DNA from: Verrucomicrobiota bacterium
GTDB lineage: Bacteria > Verrucomicrobiota > Verrucomicrobiia > Limisphaerales > UBA1100
NCBI GenBank assembly: GCA_028872685.1
Contig: JAPKEI010000060.1
Location: 1-11,355 of the forward strand
Direction of reading: 5' to 3'
Length of the DNA stretch: 11,355 nucleotides
A program made the translations under genes and the position numbers. This document shows, piece by piece, positions 1-6,563 of the stretch (its first letter is position 1; every line of letters starts with the position of its first letter). Below the pieces are notes generated by a model that worked only from the letters and a program-made list of their open reading frames with translations, had not been told where the DNA came from and did no database searches.

Positions 1-125
1 TTGGTGCTTACCGTCGGGGCATTGGTGCTGGTATTTGACCGAACCGGCGGAGACTCTTGTGCCCATGTTAGCCCCCCTGCCAACGCGGTTACCGCTAGAA
101 TAAATAGAATTCGCCCCCCACTCAT
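1..125 (-). CDS. Secreted protein of unknown function, N-terminal fragment
   Basis: This is the first 41 codons of a minus-strand gene that leaves the window at position 1. The ATG at 125-123 opens MSGGRILFILAVTALAGGL, followed by TWAQES. That is a classic Sec signal peptide: one Arg, a hydrophobic core at residues 6-19, and a likely signal peptidase I site after TWA (residue 22). The mature part starts with a Ser/Thr/Asn/Pro-rich stretch (residues 25-41), typical of a flexible linker after export. It lies 94 bp downstream of ilvC in the same direction. Upstream there is only a weak AGG, 9 nt before the ATG. The function cannot be told from this piece. The opposite strand is also open over 1-126, but it has no visible start and no family resemblance. 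Confidence 0.6.
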   Translation of the reverse strand, partial: MSGGRILFILAVTALAGGLTWAQESPPVRSNTSTNAPTVST

Positions 126-219
126 GTGAGTCAACCTACCGGACAATGGCCGGAATTGCCAGCGTTTTTTATCCCCAAGCATACGCATCATGACAGACGC
201 CGCACGTGGGAAAGCGTTA

Positions 220-1245
220 CTAATAAGCCGCCTGTGCACCGCCGACACTGCGTTTTTTCATCCACGGCATCAACCCCCGCAGACGGGCGCCCACTTTCTC
301 GATGTTGTGTTTTTCGCCGTCTTTCATCAACTTATTGTAACGTTTGTAGCCAGTCTCGTATTCCTTTACCCAGCCTTTGGCAAACTTTCCGTTTTGGATT
401 TCCTTAAGTGCCGCCTTCATTCGGCGCTTCACGCTGGCGTCGATTATCTTCGGGCCGACGCTCACGTCCCCCCATTTGGCCGTCTCAGAGATGGAAAACC
501 GCATGCCGCTAATGCCGGCTTCGTTCATCAAATCCACGATGAGCTTCAGCTCGTGTAGACATTCAAAATATGCCATCTCCGGCTGATAACCCGCTTCAAC
601 CAGAACTTCGTAGCCAGCCTGAATCAGCGCACTCGCACCGCCGCACAGTACGGTTTGTTCGCCGAACAAATCAGTTTCGGTTTCCTCTTTGAACGAGGTT
701 TGCAGTACACCCGCCCGTGTTCCTCCAATCCCCTTGGCCCATGCCAGCGCAATCTTCTTTGCTTTGCGGGATGGGTTTTGGAAAACTGCGATCAATGAAG
801 GCACTCCCTTCCCTTCCAAAAACTGGCGACGCACAATGTGACCCGGCCCCTTAGGTGCCACCATAATGATATCCACGTTCTTCGGAGGCACAATGGTTTT
901 GAAGTGAATCGAAAATCCGTGAGAAAAGACCAGCGTCTTTCCCTTGACGAGGTTGGGCTCGATGTCCTTTTTGAAACAAGCCGCCTGTTTAGTGTCCGGC
1001 AGGGCCACCATAATGATGTCGGCGCGCCGCACGGCTTCATCGGTGTCAAACACCTCGAAGCCTTTTTGCTTGGCCACGCGGCGCGATTTGCTGCCTTTGT
1101 AAAGGCCGATGATGACCTTGCATCCGCTCTCCTTCAGATTGAGCGCGTGCGCGTGGCCTTGGCTGCCGAACCCGAGCACCGCGAGGGTTTTGCCCTTGAG
1201 ATCTTTCAGGTTCGCATCTTTGTCTGTGTATACTTTTGCTGGCAT
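220..1245 (-). CDS. ilvC: Ketol-acid reductoisomerase (NADP+), class I
   Basis: IlvC converts acetolactate or acetohydroxybutyrate to the dihydroxy acids of valine, leucine and isoleucine synthesis, using NADPH and Mg2+ in the cytoplasm. The 341-residue protein has the short class I length. The Rossmann domain carries GFGSQGHAHALNL at 25-37, and the phosphate-binding loop LYKGSKSRR at 48-56 fits NADPH preference. The catalytic His is H109 in SHGF. Metal ligands are D192 and E196 (TDLFGEQ) and E228 and E232 (YFECLHELK), with substrate Ser S253 in SISET. The ATG at 1245 is preferred because MPAKVYTDKDA matches the family start. A GTG at 1275 overlaps the ilvN stop and would add ten atypical residues. 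It sits 29 bp after ilvN and presumably shares its transcript. It ends with tandem stops TAG TAA. Confidence 0.95.
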   Translation of the reverse strand: MPAKVYTDKDANLKDLKGKTLAVLGFGSQGHAHALNLKESGCKVIIGLYKGSKSRRVAKQKGFEVFDTDEAVRRADIIMVALPDTKQAACFKKDIEPNLVKGKTLVFSHGFSIHFKTIVPPKNVDIIMVAPKGPGHIVRRQFLEGKGVPSLIAVFQNPSRKAKKIALAWAKGIGGTRAGVLQTSFKEETETDLFGEQTVLCGGASALIQAGYEVLVEAGYQPEMAYFECLHELKLIVDLMNEAGISGMRFSISETAKWGDVSVGPKIIDASVKRRMKAALKEIQNGKFAKGWVKEYETGYKRYNKLMKDGEKHNIEKVGARLRGLMPWMKKRSVGGAQAAY

Positions 1246-1274
1246 TTTTTTAAAAATTTGAAACGATAGATTCA

Positions 1275-1745
1275 CTAGCGCGACAGGGCCACTTTTCCAG
1301 TACGGGTCAATTCGAGCACTCCAAAGTTTTCCATCAGCTCGATAAATTTTGTCACCTTCGTTTCGTTTCCTGTGATTTCGATGGTCATGCTCTTGGGCTG
1401 GACGTCCACGATTTTGGTCCGGAAAATATCAGTGATTTGCATCACCTCCGAACGCCGTTTGCCATCCACTTTCACCTTCACCAAAACTAATTCGCGATCG
1501 ACGTATTCGTAATCACGGAAATCCGTCACCTCCAGCACGTTCACCAACTTGTTGAGCTGACGCACGATCTGTTCCACTGTCTCATCGTCGCCACGCGTTA
1601 CGATGGTCATACGCGATACATTCGGATCGTGTGTGGGGGCCACATTGAGCGAGTCGATATTGTAGCCGCGCCCACTAAACATCCCCGCCACGCGCGTGAG
1701 CACGCCAAAGGTGTTTTCCATAAGGACGGAGATGGTATGTCGCAT
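1275..1745 (-). CDS. ilvN: Acetolactate synthase small (regulatory) subunit
   Basis: This is the regulatory subunit of acetohydroxyacid synthase. It activates the catalytic subunit and confers valine feedback inhibition. With the start at 1745 (MRHTISVLMENTFGVL) the protein is 156 residues. It has an N-terminal ACT domain (about 2-75, with SGRGYNIDSLNVAP at 24-37) and the usual C-terminal small-subunit domain. N11, G14 and N29, positions tied to valine binding in E. coli IlvH, are all present, so feedback control is probably intact. The reading frame is open up to a TTG at 1799, but that codon lies inside a -35 box, so the long form is unlikely. An ATG at 1754 (three residues longer) is the main alternative. 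Neither ATG has a Shine-Dalgarno. The catalytic ilvB gene is not in the window. Confidence 0.93.
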   Translation of the reverse strand: MRHTISVLMENTFGVLTRVAGMFSGRGYNIDSLNVAPTHDPNVSRMTIVTRGDDETVEQIVRQLNKLVNVLEVTDFRDYEYVDRELVLVKVKVDGKRRSEVMQITDIFRTKIVDVQPKSMTIEITGNETKVTKFIELMENFGVLELTRTGKVALSR

Positions 1746-1770
1746 ATGCTGCATCGATTTCGGGCCGCGC

Positions 1771-1799
1771 AAATTAGCAACGCGCCATTGTGCGGTCAA
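1771..1799 (-). promoter_or_regulatory. Probable sigma70-type promoter of ilvN-ilvC
   Basis: On the minus strand, TTGACC (1799-1794, five of six matches to TTGACA) is followed by exactly 17 bp and then TAATTT (1776-1771), which keeps the key T, A and final T of TATAAT. Transcription would begin near 1764. That leaves a leader of roughly 10-20 nt before the candidate ATGs at 1754 and 1745, in keeping with the missing Shine-Dalgarno. It lies just downstream of the upstream gene's stop at 1821. This is seen by eye only. Confidence 0.5.
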
Positions 1800-1805
1800 T
1801 GTAAT

Positions 1806-1816
1806 TTACGGCGTAA
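1806..1816. promoter_or_regulatory. Perfect palindrome upstream of ilvN promoter, possible operator
   Basis: TTACG-G-CGTAA is a perfect 11-bp inverted repeat whose near edge is 7 bp upstream of the proposed -35 box. It lies in the short gap between the upstream stop codon and ilvN. Its position would suit an activator or repressor of the ilvNC transcript. With five-base arms it could also arise by chance. Confidence 0.25.
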
Positions 1817-1820
1817 CTGC

Positions 1821-2639
1821 TTAAAAAAAGGGGTTGTTCGATTGCTCCTCAGCCACCGTGGTGAGCGGTCCGTGGCCAGGGCAAAGCAAAGTATCGCCTG
1901 GGAGGGTTAAAATTTCATCACGAACTTTTGCTCGCGCCAGTTCCGGCGTGTCAAAATCCTTCCCCATCGAGCCTGAGAAAATCGCATCGCCCGCCATCGC
2001 CACCGCCGGCGCTCCATCCGCCCAGCCTTCGATGACATACGTCACCCCATCCTCCGAATGGCCCGGCGTAAGCCGAGCGGTAATCGAGAACCCGCCCACC
2101 ATCATCGCCACGCCCGGCACCACACGGTTGCGTTCGGGTGCTCCAGGATTATTCGAATACAATTTAATTTCCGGCCAACGCTTGCGCACATCGCCAATCG
2201 CCGCAACGTGATCGCCGTGCATATGCGTGATAAATAAATGCCGGACATCCAACTCATTCTCATCCGCGATGCGAAACAAATCATCCGCAAACCAGCCCGT
2301 GTCAAAAATCGCAGCCTCACGCGTTGCCGAGTCCCACGCTACAAAACTATTCACCTCAAACCCCTCCACTGTGGTAACCATGCGCAACTCACGCCATCGG
2401 CCCAATTCCACCGGAGCGGGAACCCAACCCGCCGCCACGCGCAAGGACTTGGCGGCATCCAGCCCCAACCCTTCCGCCAACGCGGCCACGTCCACCACCG
2501 CGCCAATCTCGCCTTCCGTTTCCCATTCCTTCAAATGCGCCTCGCTCAACCCCGCCAATGCCGCAGCCTCGGCGAGAGGCGTTTGAGTTTGCAAACGTGC
2601 CTTGCGGCACACATCTCCAATGTGATCTTCCAAACTCAT
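1821..2639 (-). CDS. HTH-domain/metallo-beta-lactamase-fold hydrolase fusion (glyoxalase II/YcbL-like)
   Basis: This 272-residue protein has two parts. Residues 3-70 look like a Cro/C1 (XRE) helix-turn-helix: IGDVCRKARLQ, then LAEAAALAGLSEAHLKEWE, then a VAALAEGLGL helix. Residues 85-272 are a metallo-beta-lactamase fold with a complete set of metal ligands: H139, H141, D143 and H144 (THMHGDH), H194 (TPGHSEDG), D218 (AGDAIF) and H256 (CPGHGP). The ending GPLTTVAEEQSNNPFF resembles YcbL-type glyoxalase II-like thioester hydrolases, so hydrolysis of a glutathione-type or other thioester is possible; the substrate is unknown. The ATG at 2639 is chosen because MSLEDHIGD begins the HTH. An upstream GTG (2678) or ATG (2669) would add unrelated residues. 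It is divergent from the TPR gene across 64 bp. Confidence 0.85.
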   Translation of the reverse strand: MSLEDHIGDVCRKARLQTQTPLAEAAALAGLSEAHLKEWETEGEIGAVVDVAALAEGLGLDAAKSLRVAAGWVPAPVELGRWRELRMVTTVEGFEVNSFVAWDSATREAAIFDTGWFADDLFRIADENELDVRHLFITHMHGDHVAAIGDVRKRWPEIKLYSNNPGAPERNRVVPGVAMMVGGFSITARLTPGHSEDGVTYVIEGWADGAPAVAMAGDAIFSGSMGKDFDTPELARAKVRDEILTLPGDTLLCPGHGPLTTVAEEQSNNPFF

Positions 2640-2703
2640 CGGCCAAGTCTGCCAAAGCACTCCCACCATTGCCAGCACGGAGGGCGGATGCTAAGAATGC
2701 CGC

Positions 2704-3705
2704 GTGCGAACGATTCGCGTAATCTTGCCAGTGCTCTCCATTGTCCTCCTCGGCGGAAATGGATGCGTTTGGCTTAAAAACATTACACGTTCCAGCACCC
2801 CAACAATCGATCCTGTTCACGTGCGACCACTCGCCGCCAAAGCGCACCCCGCGCCGCGTGACAAGGAGGCGGAATTACAATCGATTTTCACCGCGGACAA
2901 CCTCGCCATCACCGAGGTAGTCAAATGGATTAAGGAAAACAACACACTTATCCGCACCGACCCAGAACGCCGCGACCAGCTCGCCCAACGCATCAGGATG
3001 CGACTCGACCGCGTGCGAAAACTGTACCTCGCATTTTTGGAAAAATACCCCAACCATGCGCGCGCGCGCGCCGCGTACGGGAGCTTTCTCACCCATCTCG
3101 ATGACCAACAAGGCGCGTTGCGAGAACTGAAGGCCTCCGCCAAGCTTGCCCCCTTCAATGCCGCCGTGCACAACAACATCGCCACCCACCTCGGCACCAT
3201 CGCCGTGGAATCCGATCGTCACGCACGCGTAGGCGAAATATTGGACGCGTATCAAAAAGCCATCCGGCTCGCACCGCACGCGCCGCTGTATCGGCACAAC
3301 TACACCATTGCGTTGTCGCTGTTTCAAAAGGAAGCCGCCACGCATTTAAAATGCACGCCGCGCGAAGTCACCGAGGAAGCATTAAAACAAATCACCGAAG
3401 CGTTACGACTGGATCCGAACAATTTTGAAATCGCCGCTGACCTCGCCGAAACTCATCACGACTTCAAGCCTCTTCCCCGCAAAAAAACTCTGACCGCGTG
3501 GAAACACGCCGCCACCCTCGCCACCACTAACGACGAGCGCGGCTGGGCAGAATTGCAAATGGCCATCGTGAACATCGAAACCAATCATTTCAAAGAAGCA
3601 AAACAACATCTTGAAAAAGTGAATGTGGAAATTTACACGAGGTTAAAACAACGATTGCTCAGCGCCATCGAACGCACTACCAAACAAAAGCCCGCTAAGC
3701 CCTAA
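2704..3705 (+). CDS. Exported TPR-repeat protein, possible lipoprotein
   Basis: The protein has 333 residues and an unknown specific role. Residues 1-20 (MRTIRVILPVLSIVLLGGNG) form a signal sequence followed by Cys21. The GGNGC context departs from the usual L-[AS]-[GA]-C lipobox, so lipidation is uncertain and a membrane anchor or ordinary secretion is possible. Residues 38-55 are linker-like. From about 102 to 250 there are degenerate tetratricopeptide helices, for example ALRELKASAKLAPFN (138-152), ILDAYQKAIRLAP (179-191) and ALKQITEALRLDPNN (226-240), followed by a further helical pair to about 310. It probably acts as an envelope protein scaffold. The GTG at 2704 is the first start after an in-frame stop at 2692. 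It is the only plus-strand gene and its last 11 bp overlap mpl tail to tail. Confidence 0.8.
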   Translation: MRTIRVILPVLSIVLLGGNGCVWLKNITRSSTPTIDPVHVRPLAAKAHPAPRDKEAELQSIFTADNLAITEVVKWIKENNTLIRTDPERRDQLAQRIRMRLDRVRKLYLAFLEKYPNHARARAAYGSFLTHLDDQQGALRELKASAKLAPFNAAVHNNIATHLGTIAVESDRHARVGEILDAYQKAIRLAPHAPLYRHNYTIALSLFQKEAATHLKCTPREVTEEALKQITEALRLDPNNFEIAADLAETHHDFKPLPRKKTLTAWKHAATLATTNDERGWAELQMAIVNIETNHFKEAKQHLEKVNVEIYTRLKQRLLSAIERTTKQKPAKP

Positions 3706-5071
3706 GGTTCCTAAGCAGTTTCTCGTGAACACCCCCAAAGCTGCCGTTGCTTAGCACGCACACCACATCACCTTTCGCCGCTCGGGCGGTCACGTGATTT
3801 ACGATTGCGTCCACATCCGACAAGTACGCAGCCTGCGCGCCGAGACTTTGCACATCCGCCATTAATCGCTCCGTATCGAGCCGTTCAGCTTCGGGGATTT
3901 GCTCTAAACACGCTACTTGGGCCACAACCACTTCATCAGCATCACCTAAGGCTGCGGCCAAGTCGTCCTGAAAAACACTTCGGCGCGTGCTGTTACTACG
4001 CGGCTCGAACACCGCCCAAATACGCTGGCCGGGGTAACGCCCTTTCACCGCCCTGAGCGTTTCGCGGATGGCCGTGGGATGATGGGCAAAATCGTCAATC
4101 ACCGTCACACCCCGCGCTTCGCCGCGCACTTCCATTCGCCGCTTGATGCCCTCAAATGTTTCAAAAGCCGATTGGATCTGTGAATCAATCAACCCGCAAT
4201 GCCGCGCCACCAAGATAACCGCCAGCGCATTGCGGATATTTATTTCGCCAAAAAGTGGCAGTAAAAATTTTGACCCATTAACCGAGAAGTGTGAACCCTT
4301 TTCAGAAAAGCCCAAGTCAGTCGCATCACTTAATCCAAACCGCTGAATCGGGCAGTGATCGATGCCCAACAAAGGCGCGATGTTTGCATCGTCACCATTG
4401 GCGATGAGCAGCCCATTGCGCGGGATGAGGTTGATGAAGCGTCGGAAACTCGTTTGGATTTGGGCGAGGTTCTCAAAAATATCGGCGTGGTCGAATTCAA
4501 GGTTGTTGAGCACCGCCACTTCCGGGAGGTAATGGACAAATTTGCTGCGCTTGTCAAAAAAAGCTGTGTCGTATTCGTCGCCCTCGATGATGAACCATGC
4601 GCTGTCCGTAAAGCGCGCACCCTGTGAAAAATTATTCGGAATGCCGCCGATAAGATAACTCGGATTGAGTCCGCTATGCTCAAAAACCCAAGTGAGCAGT
4701 GAGGCTGTGGTCGTTTTTCCGTGCGTGCCCGCGACTACAATGGAGCGCTTCCCGCGAATAAAAGTCTCCTTCAGCAACTCAGGCAAAGAACAATAAAGCA
4801 ACTTGCGTTCCAACACCGCCTCAGCCTCGGGATTGCCGCGACTGATGGCGTTGCCAATCACCACGAGGTCCGGCGCATCAATAAGATTTTCTTCGCGGTA
4901 GCCCTCTCGCACCTTAATGCCACGTGCCGCCAGAAAGGTGGACATCGGTGGATACACATTTGCATCCGAGCCAGTAATACGCACGCCGCGCTCCCGCAAC
5001 GCCGCTGCCACCGAGGCCATCGCCGTGCCGCAAATTCCAATAAAGTGGATAGATCGGATGTTCGAAAGCAT
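3695..5071 (-). CDS. mpl: UDP-N-acetylmuramate:L-alanyl-gamma-D-glutamyl-meso-DAP ligase
   Basis: Mpl joins tripeptide released from old peptidoglycan to UDP-MurNAc with ATP, a cytoplasmic recycling step. The 458 residues match the family length (457 in E. coli). The N-terminal nucleotide domain has HFIGICGTAMAS (9-20) and the Mpl-typical TGSDANVYPPMSTFL (33-47). The ATP loop is AGTHGKTTT (114-122). Further Mpl-specific blocks are GDEYDTAFFDKRSKFVHY (164-181), LNNLEFDHADIF (188-199), DDFAHHPTAI and EPRSNSTRR, which separate it from MurC. The ATG at 5071 is preferred over an in-frame TTG at 5077. It follows gatB after a 67-bp gap mostly filled by a repeat element, so it may be transcribed with the upstream operon or separately. 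Its 3' end overlaps the convergent TPR gene. Confidence 0.93.
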   Translation of the reverse strand: MLSNIRSIHFIGICGTAMASVAAALRERGVRITGSDANVYPPMSTFLAARGIKVREGYREENLIDAPDLVVIGNAISRGNPEAEAVLERKLLYCSLPELLKETFIRGKRSIVVAGTHGKTTTASLLTWVFEHSGLNPSYLIGGIPNNFSQGARFTDSAWFIIEGDEYDTAFFDKRSKFVHYLPEVAVLNNLEFDHADIFENLAQIQTSFRRFINLIPRNGLLIANGDDANIAPLLGIDHCPIQRFGLSDATDLGFSEKGSHFSVNGSKFLLPLFGEINIRNALAVILVARHCGLIDSQIQSAFETFEGIKRRMEVRGEARGVTVIDDFAHHPTAIRETLRAVKGRYPGQRIWAVFEPRSNSTRRSVFQDDLAAALGDADEVVVAQVACLEQIPEAERLDTERLMADVQSLGAQAAYLSDVDAIVNHVTARAAKGDVVCVLSNGSFGGVHEKLLRNLRA

Positions 5072-5077
5072 TTTCAA

Positions 5078-5138
5078 TTAACCACTGAGACACAAAGAGC
5101 ACCGAGGAAAAAGTTTTTTTGACCTCGGTGGCTAAAAA
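5078..5138. repeat. Inverted-repeat element between gatB and mpl
   Basis: CACCGAGG (5100-5107) and CCTCGGTG (5123-5130) are perfect inverted arms. They enclose A5-G-T7, which can extend the stem almost to a closed hairpin. An outer arm TTAACCACTGAG (5078-5089) also pairs with CTCGGTGGCTAA (5124-5135), with only two mismatches, both G:T compatible. The CCACTGAGACACAAAGAGCA portion resembles a repeat I recall from many environmental bacterial genomes. No second copy was noticed in this window. On the minus strand the stem is followed by CTCTTTGTGTC and not a clean T-run, so it is a weak terminator candidate for gatB. Confidence 0.6.
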
Positions 5139-6563
5139 TCACGAGCCCAAAATCTTCTTCAACAACTCCCCAACGATTTTCGGATTCGCCTTTCCGCGAC
5201 TTACCTTCATCACCTGCCCTTTCAAAAAATTCAACGCAGCCTCTTTGCCATTCCTAAAATCTTCAACCGAAGCAGAATTGGCCGCAATAGCCTCGTTGCA
5301 AAACGCCTGCAGCTCGCTCGTGTCGCATACTTGCGAAAGTCCTTTTTCCTCTACGATGGGCGCCGGTGATTTGCCGCTTTCGAACATTTCCGCAAACACA
5401 TCCTGCGCAATCTTGCTGCTGATTTTGCCGCCTTCAACAAGCCCCACCAATTCGCCAATCGCTGATGTCTCAAATTTTATGTCCGCCACCGTACTGCCGG
5501 TTTCGGAAAACTTAGCCTGCAAATTGTTGATTACCCAGTTTGCCACGGCTTTCGGGTTTTTCGCGCCCTTCGCCGCCACTTCAAAATAATCGCCCAACGC
5601 CGCGTCGCCCACGAATACCACGGCATCACTGGAGGGCAGTTTGAAATCAGCCATCAAACGCTGTTTGCGAGCGAGTGGCAGTTCCTTCACCAAGGTGCGC
5701 ACTTCTGCGATCCATTCCTCCGAAGGCCTATGCGGCATCAAGTCGGGATCGGGAAAATAACGGTAGTCGTGCGCGTCTTCCTTCGTGCGCATATTTTCGG
5801 TGATACCGACAACATCATTCCACCGGCGTGTCTCCTGCACAAGTGTGCCACCCTCGCGCAACACACCGATTTGGCGTTCAATTTCATAAGCCGCCGCGCG
5901 ACGCACGCCGCTGAAGGAATTCATATTTTTGATCTCAATTTTTTCGCCTAACTCAGTTTGGCCGACAGGTCGCACGCTGATGTTTACATCACAACGCACC
6001 TGACCTTTTTCCATATCGCAATCGCTCACGCCGCCGTATTCGAGAATGCCCTTGAGCGCGTTCAGGTAATCATACGCCATATCGGGACCGGTGAGGTCGG
6101 GCTCGGTGACAATTTCCAAAAGCGGCACGCCCGCGCGATTAAAATCCACACCGCTGTAATCAGAAAAATGAGTGCTCTTACCAACATCCTCCTCCAAGTG
6201 CGCGCGATTGATGCGCACACGTTCGATGCCTTCGCCAAATTCAAATTCCACAAACCCTTCAATTGTGGATGGGAAATCCAATTGCGTAAGCTGATAATTT
6301 TTCGGGTTGTCCGGATAGAAATAGTTTTTCCGATCCCACTTCGCGTACGACGGCACGTCGCAATTCAGCAGCATCCCTGTCAACGCCGTTTTCCGCAACG
6401 CCTCGGCATTGGGAACCGGCAGCACCCCCGGCAAACCGATGCACACCGGGCACACATTCGTGTTGGCCTCCGCGCCATATTCATTGGCACACCCGCACCA
6501 CATCTTCGTGCGCGTTCGAAGTTGCACGTGCGTTTCCAATCCTATGACTGCCTCGTATGTCAT
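5139..6563 (-). CDS. gatB: Asp-tRNA(Asn)/Glu-tRNA(Gln) amidotransferase subunit B
   Basis: GatB binds mischarged Glu-tRNA(Gln) and/or Asp-tRNA(Asn) and performs the ATP-dependent activation and amidation using ammonia from GatA. The protein is a normal 474 residues. The N-terminal cradle domain starts YEAVIGLETHVQL. H12, E125 and E150 match the Mg2+ ligands described for S. aureus GatB. Four cysteines, C23 and C25 (WCGC) and C38 and C41 (CPVC), form the zinc site found in many GatBs. YFYPDNPKNYQLTQ (81-94) and DFNRAGVPLLEIVTEPD (140-156, the family signature) are intact. The C-terminal YqeY-like tail ends NPKIVGELLKKILG. Its ATG overlaps the gatA stop by one base (TGATG), indicating translational coupling. 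Confidence 0.97.
   Translation of the reverse strand: MTYEAVIGLETHVQLRTRTKMWCGCANEYGAEANTNVCPVCIGLPGVLPVPNAEALRKTALTGMLLNCDVPSYAKWDRKNYFYPDNPKNYQLTQLDFPSTIEGFVEFEFGEGIERVRINRAHLEEDVGKSTHFSDYSGVDFNRAGVPLLEIVTEPDLTGPDMAYDYLNALKGILEYGGVSDCDMEKGQVRCDVNISVRPVGQTELGEKIEIKNMNSFSGVRRAAAYEIERQIGVLREGGTLVQETRRWNDVVGITENMRTKEDAHDYRYFPDPDLMPHRPSEEWIAEVRTLVKELPLARKQRLMADFKLPSSDAVVFVGDAALGDYFEVAAKGAKNPKAVANWVINNLQAKFSETGSTVADIKFETSAIGELVGLVEGGKISSKIAQDVFAEMFESGKSPAPIVEEKGLSQVCDTSELQAFCNEAIAANSASVEDFRNGKEAALNFLKGQVMKVSRGKANPKIVGELLKKILGS

Noticed and set aside
1..129. Plus-strand open frame ending at TGA 127-129 with a hydrophobic start (LVLTVGALVLVF)
   Set aside because: It is the mirror of the minus-strand signal-peptide coding region, has no visible start and its end is not family-like. 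The minus-strand reading has an ATG and a standard signal peptide, so it is preferred.
126..219. Terminator or promoter between ilvC and the left-edge gene
   Set aside because: Only four-base stems such as TGGC/GCCA and no convincing -35/-10 pair were found.
838..1269. Long plus-strand open frame opposite ilvC, and similar frames opposite hprK, gatA, gatB and the metallo-hydrolase
   Set aside because: They lie wholly inside well-identified genes, show no domain features and have the composition expected from antisense reading of GC-rich codons.
2669..2698. Possible plus-strand promoter TTGCCA-18 bp-AAGAAT upstream of the TPR gene
   Set aside because: The -10 match is weak, and the predicted transcription start (about 2705) falls on the GTG start codon, so it would need leaderless translation. 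Not enough support to list.
5078..5138. Intrinsic terminator for gatB
   Set aside because: The stem is good, but in the minus direction it is followed by CTCTTTGTGTC and not a continuous T-run; it is described as an inverted repeat instead.
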